From: Okibacterium sp. HSC-33S16
GTDB taxonomy: Bacteria > Actinomycetota > Actinomycetes > Actinomycetales > Microbacteriaceae
NCBI RefSeq assembly: GCF_024171565.1
Contig: NZ_JALJZZ010000002.1
Location: forward strand, 496,001-560,000
DNA length: 64,000 nt
Direction of reading: 5' to 3'
Shown here: piece after piece, positions 46,502 to 54,637 of the stretch
Layout of the letters: each line of letters starts with the position of its first letter
Numbering within the stretch: position 1 is the first letter of the stretch
Translations under genes and position numbers: made by a program
Notes under the pieces: generated by a model
Database searches by the model: none
Told to the model about the DNA's origin: nothing
Seen by the model: only the letters and a program-made list of their open reading frames with translations

Positions 46502-47695
46502 TAGGGAATCGTGCAGCGCGCGAAGCGCCGTGACGACATCAGCGTGCCAGCGTCGGGCCAACGGAACCACCTTGGTGTACATGGCCGCTTCGTGGGTTGC
46601 ACCCTGATAGCGAACAGCGCTCGCGTCGACGCCGGAGGCACGGAGCGCGGCCGCGTAGGCCTCGCCGTCGAGCCGAAGGGCGTCGTACTCGGCCGTGAAG
46701 ATGACGGCAGGAGGCAGTCCGCGGTGAGTGAGGGCGCGCGCCGGTGATGCATAGGGTTCCTTCGCGCGTGAGCGGTCACCGAGGTACGCGTTCGCAACCT
46801 GCACGAGCTCACGCCGAGCGAGGAACCGCGGGATGCGCATTTCTCGGATCGGCGACATGTCGATGGCCGTGCCGGTGAGATCGGTCACCGGGACTTCGAG
46901 GATCTGGACTTTGAGCGGGTGACCGAAACGGTCGCGGTTGAGCAGGGTGACGGCGGCAGCGAGGTTGCCGCCGGAAGAGGTGCCGTTGATGCCGATCCGT
47001 TCGGGATCGACGCCGAGGTCGGCGGCGTTCTCGACGAGCCACCGCAGAGCGGCATAGCCCTGCTCGATCTGCGTCGGGTAACGATGTTCGGGCGCGAGCG
47101 CGTAGTCGACGGCCACATGGATCACACGGGCGTCGACGGTGCGCATCCGGAAGGCCGCGTCGACGCTCGTGTAGTCGACACCTCCGAGCTGAAACGAGCC
47201 GCCGAAGAAAGCGAGCACGGCGGGCAGCGTCGATGACGCGTTGCCACGTGCGTCGATCGGGCGGTAGACACGCACCCGCACCGAGGGATAGTCGGGGACG
47301 GTCACTGTGTAGTCGGTGATGTCGACCTCGGGCGGGGTGAGACCGACCCGTCCGTACAGTTTGGTGTCCCACTTCTGGGCGTTTCGCCGCTTCCACGCCG
47401 GGGTCTTGCGCTTCGCTTTCTCGGCGGCGGACAGCTGACGCTTTGGTGCGGTCGCTTTCGGTGCGGGCGTTTTAACTGTGGAGGCAGCCTCGGCGCCAGC
47501 GGTAGCGGTGCCGGCGGCCGTATTGCCGACCGTCTGTGGCGCCGTCGTCGGGGCGGTGGCCGCCGGGCCTCGCCGCCACGGGGCAACCTTTTCAAGTGCG
47601 GTCGTGAGAAATCCGGTGACAGTGGCTCGCGCTTCCGCGACCATGTCCCGTCGCCTGGCGAGGTACATCTCCTGGAAGTACGGATCCAGCGGCAC
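46493..47695 (-). CDS. Alpha/beta-hydrolase-3 (HSL-type) esterase with N-terminal extension
   Basis: A 400-residue protein; the GTG at 47695 is chosen for the AAGGAGG 5 bp upstream. An Ala/Pro/Lys-rich segment (about residues 50-105) precedes the catalytic domain. The oxyanion region reads FFGGSFQLGG, where HSL-type esterases have HGGGF, so the conserved His is Phe. The nucleophile lies in NGTSSGGNLA (GxSxG); EYDALRLDGE and ATHEAAMY supply the Asp and His. No signal peptide. It probably hydrolyses short-chain esters. It is convergent with the response regulator. Confidence 0.82.
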   Translation of the reverse strand: MPLDPYFQEMYLARRRDMVAEARATVTGFLTTALEKVAPWRRGPAATAPTTAPQTVGNTAAGTATAGAEAASTVKTPAPKATAPKRQLSAAEKAKRKTPAWKRRNAQKWDTKLYGRVGLTPPEVDITDYTVTVPDYPSVRVRVYRPIDARGNASSTLPAVLAFFGGSFQLGGVDYTSVDAAFRMRTVDARVIHVAVDYALAPEHRYPTQIEQGYAALRWLVENAADLGVDPERIGINGTSSGGNLAAAVTLLNRDRFGHPLKVQILEVPVTDLTGTAIDMSPIREMRIPRFLARRELVQVANAYLGDRSRAKEPYASPARALTHRGLPPAVIFTAEYDALRLDGEAYAAALRASGVDASAVRYQGATHEAAMYTKVVPLARRWHADVVTALRALHDSLSD

Positions 47696-47799
47696 AGTTG
47701 CCTCCTTATCGATGGCTTCTCGACAGTAACAAGGGAACACATCGAGTGTCCGGGGGTTGCGCGGTGATGGACGGCGAGCTCCGGACGAGGTCGCGTGCA

Positions 47800-47856
47800 G
47801 TTCACCTACCCGTTACCGCGCGGTCGGTTACCGTTGCCCTCCGCTGGTTAGCGTTG
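47800..47856 (+). promoter_or_regulatory. Repeated GTTACC/GTTCACC elements upstream of the phosphonatase-like gene
   Basis: GTTCACC at 47800 is followed by GTTACC elements at 47812 and 47827. An 11-mer GGTTACCGTTG (47826) recurs 20 bp on with one change (47846). GTTCACC is the PhoP box unit of Streptomyces, but the second unit fits that model poorly. Confidence 0.35.
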
Positions 47857-47886
47857 GCCGGACGAGGTCCGAGTCAGGAGGAAACC

Positions 47887-48639
47887 ATGACCACCTTTGA
47901 CGACATTGTTGTCGACCACGGTGACACCCGGTTGTCATTCGTCAGTGACCCGGAAACCATCGAGGTGGAACTCGTGGTGCTTGATGTCACCGGCACGACC
48001 GTTGACGACGACGTTATCGTCGAGCGCGCCTTCGTCACCGCGGTGAAGCGCACCGGAATTGCGAGCACCAGCGAAGAGCTCGATGCGGCTGTGGGACGTC
48101 TTCATGCGACGAGAGGCCAGTCGAAGCTCGACGTTTTCCGTGCCCTCGCCGACGACGATGACAGTGCCGAGCGAGCGCTCGACGGGTTCGACGACGCCTA
48201 TGCCGAGATCGTCGGCGCTGAAGGAATCGCGGCGATGCCCGGGGCGGAGGACCTACTCCACGCGCTGAGGGAGAGCGGAGTAAAGGTCGCACTGGCCACG
48301 GACTTATCCCGTCGCACCTGTGACGTGTTGCTTGACACACTCCGGTGGAAGGACCTCGTCGACGCCACGGTATCGCCCTCGGAGGCCGGGCGCGGACGCC
48401 CATTTCCAGATCTGCCGTTGACCGCGCTCATTCGCACGTCGGTGAGCCGGGTCGACGCCGTGGTAGTCGTGGGCGATACCACCAACGACATGCTCTCGGG
48501 CATCGCGGCTGGCGCCGGGCTCGTCGTCGGTGTGCTGACCGGGGCACACGATGAGGTGGCGCTCCGGGACGCCGGAGCCGACGACGTGCTCGACAGCGTC
48601 GCCGATCTTTCCGAACTGCTCGGGCTCGACGAGTCCTAG
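47887..48639 (+). CDS. Phosphonatase-like HAD hydrolase
   Basis: A 250-residue HAD enzyme. Motif I is VLDVTGTTVDDD with nucleophile D33; Thr35 replaces the general-acid Asp, as PhnX also lacks that Asp (Ala there). The cap carries RGQSKLDVFRAL, in which K78 aligns with the PhnX Schiff-base lysine (GLLKIDHVRAL). VVVVGDTTNDMLSG is motif IV. This suggests C-P bond or related chemistry on a phosphonoacetaldehyde-like substrate. AGGAGG precedes the ATG at 47887. It lies 27 bp from a zinc alcohol dehydrogenase of a phosphonate-associated type. The substrate is not proven. Confidence 0.82.
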   Translation: MTTFDDIVVDHGDTRLSFVSDPETIEVELVVLDVTGTTVDDDVIVERAFVTAVKRTGIASTSEELDAAVGRLHATRGQSKLDVFRALADDDDSAERALDGFDDAYAEIVGAEGIAAMPGAEDLLHALRESGVKVALATDLSRRTCDVLLDTLRWKDLVDATVSPSEAGRGRPFPDLPLTALIRTSVSRVDAVVVVGDTTNDMLSGIAAGAGLVVGVLTGAHDEVALRDAGADDVLDSVADLSELLGLDES

Positions 48640-48666
48640 CGTCGCTTCACACCGAAGGGGATCGCA

Positions 48667-49827
48667 ATGACGCGAGTGCGAGCAAGGCCCACCGGTCGTG
48701 ACGTGCTTCTTCGGCCGACGCCCGTGGCCATGGTGTGGCCAGGAGCGGGGTATCGGCATGAGGCGATCGCCGTTCCGGGGGTGTGCCTGGCTCGGGGCGA
48801 TGTGCTCGTCGCCGTCGAGCTGGCCACCGCCTGCGGCTGCGTCCTGGATGTCACACTGGCCTGCCGCGAAGCGCTGGTGCCCGTCGTGCTTGGCCATGAG
48901 CAAGTCGGTCGGATCGTCGCGGTCGCCGATGGCGCAGTAGCGGCGGGCGGAACGCCACTCGTGGTTGGCATGCGCGTTGTGTGGTCGGCGACAGCGGGTT
49001 GCGGTACCTGCGAACGCTGTGAAAGGGGCCACGCCGAGAGTTGTCGCGCACTTCGCGGCTACGGCCATGACCGGGTGCGCCGTGGCTGGGAACTGAGTGG
49101 CGGGTTCGCCAGTCACGTTCACGTGCGTGCAGGCACCGCTCTTGTCCTTATTGATGAGTCGCTCCCCGCGACGGTCGCAGCACCCGTTTCGTGCGCCACC
49201 GCGACCGCGGCGGCCGCTGTCGAGGCCGCTGACGAGCGGGTGCCCCTGGCCGAATCCACGGTCGTTATTCTCGGCGCAGGAATGCGAGGCCTCACGGCAA
49301 CTGCGATGGTGACGGATGCTGGAGGCCGCGTGGTCATGTCGGACCCCGGTTCCCTGCGACGGAGTGCCGCGATCAACTTCGGCGCCGTCGCCGTCGCCGA
49401 TTCAAGGGCTGGCTTTCGGTCCGCTACCGGGCTGGGTGGAGTGCTGGCAGCGCTCGCCGCATCGGGTGCGCGTGAGCCGCTCGTCGTGCTTGATTTCTCA
49501 GGCGCGCCCACCGGGCTGTCGACCGCTCTGGCTGTCGTCGGAGGCGGCGGCGTGATCGTGCTGGCCGCCCGTGGATCGGGAACCGAGGGCACCCGGGTGG
49601 AACCGGACATGCTGTCACGCAGACAGCTCACGCTCCGTGGAGTGCACCGGTACTCAGAGCATCATCTTGCCGCCGCGGTCGAGTACCTCGAGCGCGCGTG
49701 GTTACGGTACCCGTTCGCGGGGCTCGTCGGCGAGACCTTCGCTCTCGAGCGAGTAGACGACGCGCTGGCGCTCGCCGCAACCGGCATGCATCAGCGGGTA
49801 GCACTCGACCCACGAGGTCATAATTGA
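48667..49827 (+). CDS. Zinc-dependent MDR alcohol dehydrogenase, phosphonate-associated type
   Basis: A 386-residue medium-chain dehydrogenase. ATACGCVLDV and the VLGHEQVG motif supply catalytic zinc ligands, and CGTCERCERGHAESC is the four-Cys structural zinc lobe. The Rossmann motif VVILGAGMRGLTATAMV (GxGxxG variant) binds NAD. The sequence resembles the alcohol dehydrogenases found beside phosphonatase-like hydrolases, and its neighbour here is just that. It may oxidise or reduce a phosphonate-derived aldehyde or alcohol. ATG at 48667 follows GAAGGGGATCGCA. Confidence 0.82.
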   Translation: MTRVRARPTGRDVLLRPTPVAMVWPGAGYRHEAIAVPGVCLARGDVLVAVELATACGCVLDVTLACREALVPVVLGHEQVGRIVAVADGAVAAGGTPLVVGMRVVWSATAGCGTCERCERGHAESCRALRGYGHDRVRRGWELSGGFASHVHVRAGTALVLIDESLPATVAAPVSCATATAAAAVEAADERVPLAESTVVILGAGMRGLTATAMVTDAGGRVVMSDPGSLRRSAAINFGAVAVADSRAGFRSATGLGGVLAALAASGAREPLVVLDFSGAPTGLSTALAVVGGGGVIVLAARGSGTEGTRVEPDMLSRRQLTLRGVHRYSEHHLAAAVEYLERAWLRYPFAGLVGETFALERVDDALALAATGMHQRVALDPRGHN

Positions 49828-49871
49828 CGCTAGCGCCGACCCGTGCGAAAGCTGGAAACGGCGATTGACGC

Positions 49872-50762
49872 TTAGGCCGATCCGGCCTGAACACGAATCA
49901 GGTTCACCCACGGGTCGTCGAAACTCAGAGTCTGCCCGTCATCTCGCACCTGCACCTTGTGGTGAGTCAGCCGCTCGGTGAGTTCCCCCAGCGAGTCGGC
50001 GTCGGGCACCTGGATGTCGATGCGACCGAGTCCAAGCGCAGGCATGCGTGGGCCGGCGCCGCGAGAGTTCCACACGTTCATCGCCATGTGGTGGTGGTAG
50101 CCGCCAGCCGAAACAAACAGCGCCTGGTTGCCGAGCGACGTCGTGGCGTCGAAGCCGAGTGTGTTCACGTAGAACTCACGAGCGGATGCCACGTCGCCAA
50201 CGGACAGGTGCACGTGGCCGATCTGGGTGCGCCCGAAGACCGTCTCGTCGTCGGGGGCGTCCTGAGCTTCGGCGGTGAGATTCTGCGAGAGAAACTCGTT
50301 GGGATCGACGTAGAGCGTAGCCATCTCGACCTGCCCGTGAACCCAGCTCCACTCGGTACGATCGCGGTCCCAATACAGTTCGACGCCGTTACCCTCGGGG
50401 TCGGTGAAGTAGAAGGCAATGCTCACAAGGTGGTCGGCGCTTCCCGTGAAGGTGCCGGGCGCCTTCCGGGCGACCGAGTACAGCGCCGCGGCGAGGGCCG
50501 CCTTCGACTCGAAGACGATGGCTGTGTGGAAGAGTCCGGCCGATCCGGGCGATGCGTGCTTGAGCTGAGGCGCGTGCTCGAGGATAACGGTGGGAATCCC
50601 ACCGCGACCGAGCGTCACCGAGTTTTCGGTGGCCGACAGGATTCGCAGAGTGACAGCATCCGTGTAATAACGGGTCATGGCGTCGAGGTCAGCCACGAGA
50701 AGGGTGACCGGACCCATCGCGGTGTCGGCGGAAAGTTTGTCTGAGGGTGCGAGCGTGGTCAT
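49872..50762 (-). CDS. VOC-fold protein, catechol 2,3-dioxygenase/glyoxalase-like (CatE-like)
   Basis: A 296-residue protein with two VOC halves. VTLLVADLDAMTRYYTDAVT begins the first and IGHVHLSVGDVASAREFYVN the second. His and Glu residues that could bind metal are in LFHTAIV, GHVHLSV and IDIQVPD regions, and FTDPEGNGVELYWDR is the usual closing strand. It is close to Bacillus CatE, an extradiol dioxygenase linked to quinone stress. The ATG at 50762 has no ribosome binding site but a TATAGT -10 within 20 bp, so it may be leaderless. A palindrome overlaps that -10. Confidence 0.8.
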   Translation of the reverse strand: MTTLAPSDKLSADTAMGPVTLLVADLDAMTRYYTDAVTLRILSATENSVTLGRGGIPTVILEHAPQLKHASPGSAGLFHTAIVFESKAALAAALYSVARKAPGTFTGSADHLVSIAFYFTDPEGNGVELYWDRDRTEWSWVHGQVEMATLYVDPNEFLSQNLTAEAQDAPDDETVFGRTQIGHVHLSVGDVASAREFYVNTLGFDATTSLGNQALFVSAGGYHHHMAMNVWNSRGAGPRMPALGLGRIDIQVPDADSLGELTERLTHHKVQVRDDGQTLSFDDPWVNLIRVQAGSA

Positions 50763-50771
50763 GATGGGTAT

Positions 50772-50792
50772 AACTATAGTTGTAGCGACAAC
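50772..50792. promoter_or_regulatory. Overlapping palindromes at the VOC gene promoter
   Basis: AACTATAGTT (50772-50781) and GTTGT-N4-ACAAC (50779-50792) overlap each other and the TATAGT -10 on the minus strand. This arrangement suits a MarR/HxlR-type repressor, but no such gene is near. Confidence 0.5.
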
Positions 50793-50799
50793 ATTCCCA

Positions 50800-51294
50800 T
50801 TACATCGAGTAAATATCGGCGGGCACCAGATCGCGACCCAGGGAGACCGTTCTCGGGTTGTCGGCGTAGTACCCGTAGGGCGGGATGTCCCGGTAGCCGA
50901 CCGAACGATAGAGGGCGATCGCGGCAGGATGATTTTGGTTGGTCTCCAGAACCATCGACGTTATGCCGTGCTCGATGGCTGACGTCTCCAGCCAGGTGAG
51001 TATCGATCGCGAGAAGCCCTGACCCCGGAATCCGTCGACGACAAACATCCGTTTGAGTTCGGCGGTGCCATCGCCCGTTTTCCGCCATGCTCCCATCGCG
51101 ACCGGCTGGCCATCGACGTAGCCAACGGCCAGAGCCCCGCGCGGCGGCAGGAACTCAGCGTCGTGAATGGGGCTTGCGTCCTGTCCCCCATAAATTTGGG
51201 CATACAGCGCCTGAAGCTGGGTGATCAACTCAACAACATCGTGATGCGAATACTCGCGTCGCTCGACGTTGAGCCTCGATACGGTTTGTGACAT
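50800..51294 (-). CDS. GNAT-family N-acetyltransferase
   Basis: A 164-residue protein. The ATG at 51294 is the likely start; an in-frame ORF reaches 51366 but its extension resembles no protein. RMFVVDGFRGQGFSRSIL is the acetyl-CoA loop (RxxGxG/A type), and ALYRSVGYRDIPPYGYYADN closes the domain. It follows the MFS gene by 16 bp on the same strand and may be co-transcribed with it. Substrate unknown. Confidence 0.85.
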   Translation of the reverse strand: MSQTVSRLNVERREYSHHDVVELITQLQALYAQIYGGQDASPIHDAEFLPPRGALAVGYVDGQPVAMGAWRKTGDGTAELKRMFVVDGFRGQGFSRSILTWLETSAIEHGITSMVLETNQNHPAAIALYRSVGYRDIPPYGYYADNPRTVSLGRDLVPADIYSM

Positions 51295-51310
51295 AGATCC
51301 GGGGCGACGG

Positions 51311-52771
51311 TCAGGCCGCTGGCAGCTCTCGCTTGCGAAGGTCGAGGAGGCTGAGGACCAGCGCAAGAGCGAGCAAGGCGACGATGATCGTCGTGCCGCG
51401 ACCGAAAGCGTCCCGGTAAATGTCGGTGGATCCCTCGAGTCCCTTCTCCGCGTAGAGCGTCGAGAAAAAGGTGCTCGACGCTACAGCGACACCAATGGCG
51501 GTCCCCACCCGCTGGCCCACCTGCGCCACCGAGCCGGCGACACCACCCTGGGTGACCGGCACATCCTGCAGGGTGAGGGTCTGGTTGGGGGAGATGACGA
51601 AGCCTCCGCCAGCGCCAGCGACCGTGAGCACGGCTGCGATGAGCCAGGGCATCCACGCTTCAGACGCGAACGCGGTGATCGGCAGAGTTGCGGCGATGCC
51701 GACGCCCGCCAGGGTGACACCGAGCACGACAATCTTGCGACCGTGCTTGTTGACGAGTCGGCCGCCGACCCACGAGGTGACAGCTGAGGCCAGGGCAAAC
51801 GGAATCGACACCATTCCGGCGAAGACCGCCTCAAGGCCGAGGCCCTGCTGCAGGAAGAGGGTGACGATGAGGAACATCGCGGGGATCGCGGCAAAGTATG
51901 CGGTGGCGATGAGGATGCCGTTGCGGTACGACGCGAGTCGCAACAACCCGAAGTGAACGACAGGCGACTTGCCGATGCGCAGGTAGCGACGTTCCCACCA
52001 GACGAACGCGGCCGCAGCAACAGCGAAACCGATGAGCCAGAACCAGCGCCGGGGATCGTCATCAGGGCCACCCGTCGTAAGGACGAACGGCAGCATGAGG
52101 CTGAAGGTAGCGACGCCGAGCAGGATGATGCCCGTAACGTCGAGGCTCGACGCGCCGCCCTCGTGCACTTGTTTCTTGGGCAGAAGCCGCCAGGCAAACC
52201 AAACGGCGATGAGTCCGAGGGGGATGTTCATCCAGAACAGCAGTCGCCAGCCGTTCTCGATTCCACCGATGGCGATGAGCAGCCCGCCGATCGTCGGGCC
52301 GAACGCCGTGGAGAGGCCAATCGTCGCGCCGAAGACCCCGAACGCCTTACCGCGTTCCTGGCCCTGGAACAGTTGCTGAATAAGCCCGAGCACCTGCGGC
52401 ATCTGAATACCCGCCGCGATGCCCTGCAGGATGCGACCGATGACAAGAATCTCGATTGTCGGCGCAACCGCACACAGCAGGCTCGCCAGCATGAACGACG
52501 TCAGCCCGATGAGGAACATGTTCCGGCGGGACTTGAGGTCACCCAGTCGGCCCGATGGTACGAGCGCGAGTCCGAACGCGAGAGCGTATCCCGCCACGAT
52601 GAGCTGAAGTTCGGTAGCGCCGCCGCCCAGCGACTGCTCGATCGAGGGCAAGCCGACGTTGACCTTCGAGAGGTCGAGAATCGTGAGGCTCGCCACGCCC
52701 GCGCACACCCAGAAGGACTGCCACTTGACGCGGTTGGCGTGGAGCTCGTGAGGGGAAGTCTGAGTCGTCAT
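51311..52771 (-). CDS. MFS multidrug exporter, DHA2 (EmrB/QacA) type
   Basis: A 486-residue protein with 14 predicted helices. GRLGDLKSRRNMFLIG is motif A between helices 2 and 3, and FGPTIGGLLIAIGG is the antiporter motif C region in helix 5. Proton-driven export of drugs is usual for the family. Its start lies 11 bp after purC on the same strand and the GNAT gene follows after 16 bp, so all three may be one transcript. No dedicated regulator is adjacent. Confidence 0.92.
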   Translation of the reverse strand: MTTQTSPHELHANRVKWQSFWVCAGVASLTILDLSKVNVGLPSIEQSLGGGATELQLIVAGYALAFGLALVPSGRLGDLKSRRNMFLIGLTSFMLASLLCAVAPTIEILVIGRILQGIAAGIQMPQVLGLIQQLFQGQERGKAFGVFGATIGLSTAFGPTIGGLLIAIGGIENGWRLLFWMNIPLGLIAVWFAWRLLPKKQVHEGGASSLDVTGIILLGVATFSLMLPFVLTTGGPDDDPRRWFWLIGFAVAAAAFVWWERRYLRIGKSPVVHFGLLRLASYRNGILIATAYFAAIPAMFLIVTLFLQQGLGLEAVFAGMVSIPFALASAVTSWVGGRLVNKHGRKIVVLGVTLAGVGIAATLPITAFASEAWMPWLIAAVLTVAGAGGGFVISPNQTLTLQDVPVTQGGVAGSVAQVGQRVGTAIGVAVASSTFFSTLYAEKGLEGSTDIYRDAFGRGTTIIVALLALALVLSLLDLRKRELPAA

Positions 52772-52782
52772 CCCTCTGAACT

Positions 52783-53682
52783 TTACGCCGTGAGTCGAAC
52801 CAGCAACTCCCGGTAGCGCTCCGCGGTCTTCTCGACTATAAAGTCCGGCAATTCTGGCGGTGTTCCGGTCTGGTCCCAGTTCGCCGCAAGCCAGTCACGC
52901 ACGATCTGCTTGTCGAAGCTGGCCATCCGCTCGGTCGGGGTGTCCGCTGTGGTGTACACCGCGGCATCCCAATAGCGAGAGGAATCTGACGTGAGCACCT
53001 CGTCTGCCAGCGTGATCAACCCCGTGACCGAATCGCGACCGAACTCGAACTTCGTGTCGGCCAAAATGATCCCGCGTTTTTCAGCGAGAGCGGATGCCTC
53101 GGCGTAGATCGCGAGAGAAAGGTCGCGCAACGCAGTTGCGTCGGCCTCGCCAATCAACTCCACGCTCTGCTCGAAAGAGATGTTCTCATCGTGCTCGCCC
53201 ATCGGGGCCTTGTAGGCGGGGGTGTACAGCGGCTCGGGCAGCCGGTCGCCGTTGGACAGCCCTGCTGGCAACGGGATTCCGCAGACACTCTGCGACTCGA
53301 CGTATTCTTTCCAACCGGAGCCGGTGAGGTACCCGCGAACAACGCACTCGACCGGGAACATGTCGAGTTTCTTCACCAGCATGGCCCGACCGGCGAACTG
53401 CGCGGGAATAATCTCGGCCGAGGTGCCGTCGCCCGCCAGCTCGTGGTCGGGCAGCAGGTGGTTGGGCACGCTGAGCTGGTCGAACCACCACAGGCTCAAC
53501 GTGGTGAGCAGCTCGCCTTTGCCGGGAATCCCGGGGGAGAGGACGTGATCGAACGCACTGACACGATCGCTTGCGACAACGAGCAGCGCGTTCGCCCCAG
53601 GCCCATCGGCACGTTCGTAGAGGTCTCGAACTTTACCCGAGTAAAGGTGATTCCAGCCGGCCAGGTCTGTCGATTCGCTCAC
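52783..53682 (-). CDS. purC: SAICAR synthase
   Basis: A 299-residue ligase that joins CAIR and aspartate with ATP. YSGKVRDLYE near the start, VASDRVSAFDHVLSPGIPGK and KLDMFPVECVVRGYLTGSGW are conserved; FEFGRDSVTGLITLADEVLT is the C-terminal nucleotide region. Full-length for the long actinobacterial form. Its downstream neighbours are the MFS and GNAT genes. Confidence 0.96.
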   Translation of the reverse strand: MSESTDLAGWNHLYSGKVRDLYERADGPGANALLVVASDRVSAFDHVLSPGIPGKGELLTTLSLWWFDQLSVPNHLLPDHELAGDGTSAEIIPAQFAGRAMLVKKLDMFPVECVVRGYLTGSGWKEYVESQSVCGIPLPAGLSNGDRLPEPLYTPAYKAPMGEHDENISFEQSVELIGEADATALRDLSLAIYAEASALAEKRGIILADTKFEFGRDSVTGLITLADEVLTSDSSRYWDAAVYTTADTPTERMASFDKQIVRDWLAANWDQTGTPPELPDFIVEKTAERYRELLVRLTA

Positions 53683-53736
53683 CCCTCCATTATCGCGGAC
53701 GGGAGCCAGGCGGTGGCGCCGGCGGACAGGTGAAAT

Positions 53737-53772
53737 GGCTCCCTGCGACCGGGGGCACGGTCGCAGAGAGCC
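53737..53772 (-). terminator. Terminator of the importer operon
   Basis: A stem of 9 bp (CTGCGACCG with CGGTCGCAG, 6-nt loop) extended past one mismatch by 5 bp of GGCTC/GAGCC. It sits 28 bp beyond the stop of the last permease gene and upstream of purC on the minus strand. Confidence 0.8.
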
Positions 53773-53799
53773 ACTCGGCGTTGGAGGAATGACGGGGGA

Positions 53800-54636
53800 T
53801 TACCCCTTCACTGCTCCGGCCGTCAGGCCCTGCACGATGTACTTGCTCGCGAACGCGAACAGCACCATCGTCGGGAGAATGGTCAACACCGCTGCGGCGG
53901 CCATGGAGCCCCAGTCGATGTTGTAGCTGGTGATGAAACCGTTGAGTGCCGTCGGCACCGTCTTGTTGGAGTCCCGGTTCATCAGCGTGACCGAGAGAAA
54001 CAGTTCGTTCCAGCAGTTCACGAAGTTGAAGATGAATGCGGCAACGATCCCGGGCTTCATCACCGGCACGATCACCCGGAAGAGGGCGCCGAGTCGAGAG
54101 CAGCCGTCAATCATGGCTGCTTCCTCCAGCGCGTCAGGAATGTTCGCGAAAAAGCCGCGCAGCATGATCGTGCAGAACGGAATGCAGACGGCGACGTAGA
54201 CGAGCATGAGGCCGGCACGGTTATCGACGAGGCCCAGCTGAACCATCATGAGGTACAGCGGACCAAGGGCGATGAACGCGGGGATCATCTGGGTGACGAG
54301 GAACGCCATCAGAACGGCGGTCTTGCTGCGAAACTCGAAACGGGCGAGAACGTAAGCGCTGAGCAGCGAGATGAGCGTGGCCACGGTTGCTGCGACCGTC
54401 GCGACCAGGAGGCTGTTGCCCACGTACGTGCCGAAGTCCGCCTTGGCGAACAGGCCGATGTAGTTCTCGAAGGAGATATCCTCCGGCCAGTAGGTCAGCG
54501 GGAAGCTGAAGATGGCACCCGGAGTCTTGAGGGAGGTGACGACAATCCAGTACAGCGGGAAAATCGTGATGATGAGCCACAGGCCGAGGAAGACGAACCG
54601 GGAGATGCGCTGGGCCGGGGATTCTCTGGTGATCAT
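53800..54636 (-). CDS. CUT1-family ABC importer permease (MalG-like)
   Basis: A 278-residue protein with six helices. The EAA docking loop is ALEEAAMIDGCSRLGALFRV followed by IVPVMKPGIVAAF, diagnostic of the MalG/LacG carbohydrate permeases. It begins 1 bp after the other permease and ends before a strong terminator, so it is the last gene of its operon. No ATPase gene is present; a shared MsmX/UgpC-type ATPase elsewhere would be required. Confidence 0.93.
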   Translation of the reverse strand: MITRESPAQRISRFVFLGLWLIITIFPLYWIVVTSLKTPGAIFSFPLTYWPEDISFENYIGLFAKADFGTYVGNSLLVATVAATVATLISLLSAYVLARFEFRSKTAVLMAFLVTQMIPAFIALGPLYLMMVQLGLVDNRAGLMLVYVAVCIPFCTIMLRGFFANIPDALEEAAMIDGCSRLGALFRVIVPVMKPGIVAAFIFNFVNCWNELFLSVTLMNRDSNKTVPTALNGFITSYNIDWGSMAAAAVLTILPTMVLFAFASKYIVQGLTAGAVKG

Positions 54637-54637
54637 G

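Noticed and set aside
51311-53682. Functional link between purC and the downstream MFS and GNAT genes
   Set aside because: The spacing suggests co-transcription, but nothing in the products ties them to purine synthesis; probably a chance operon.
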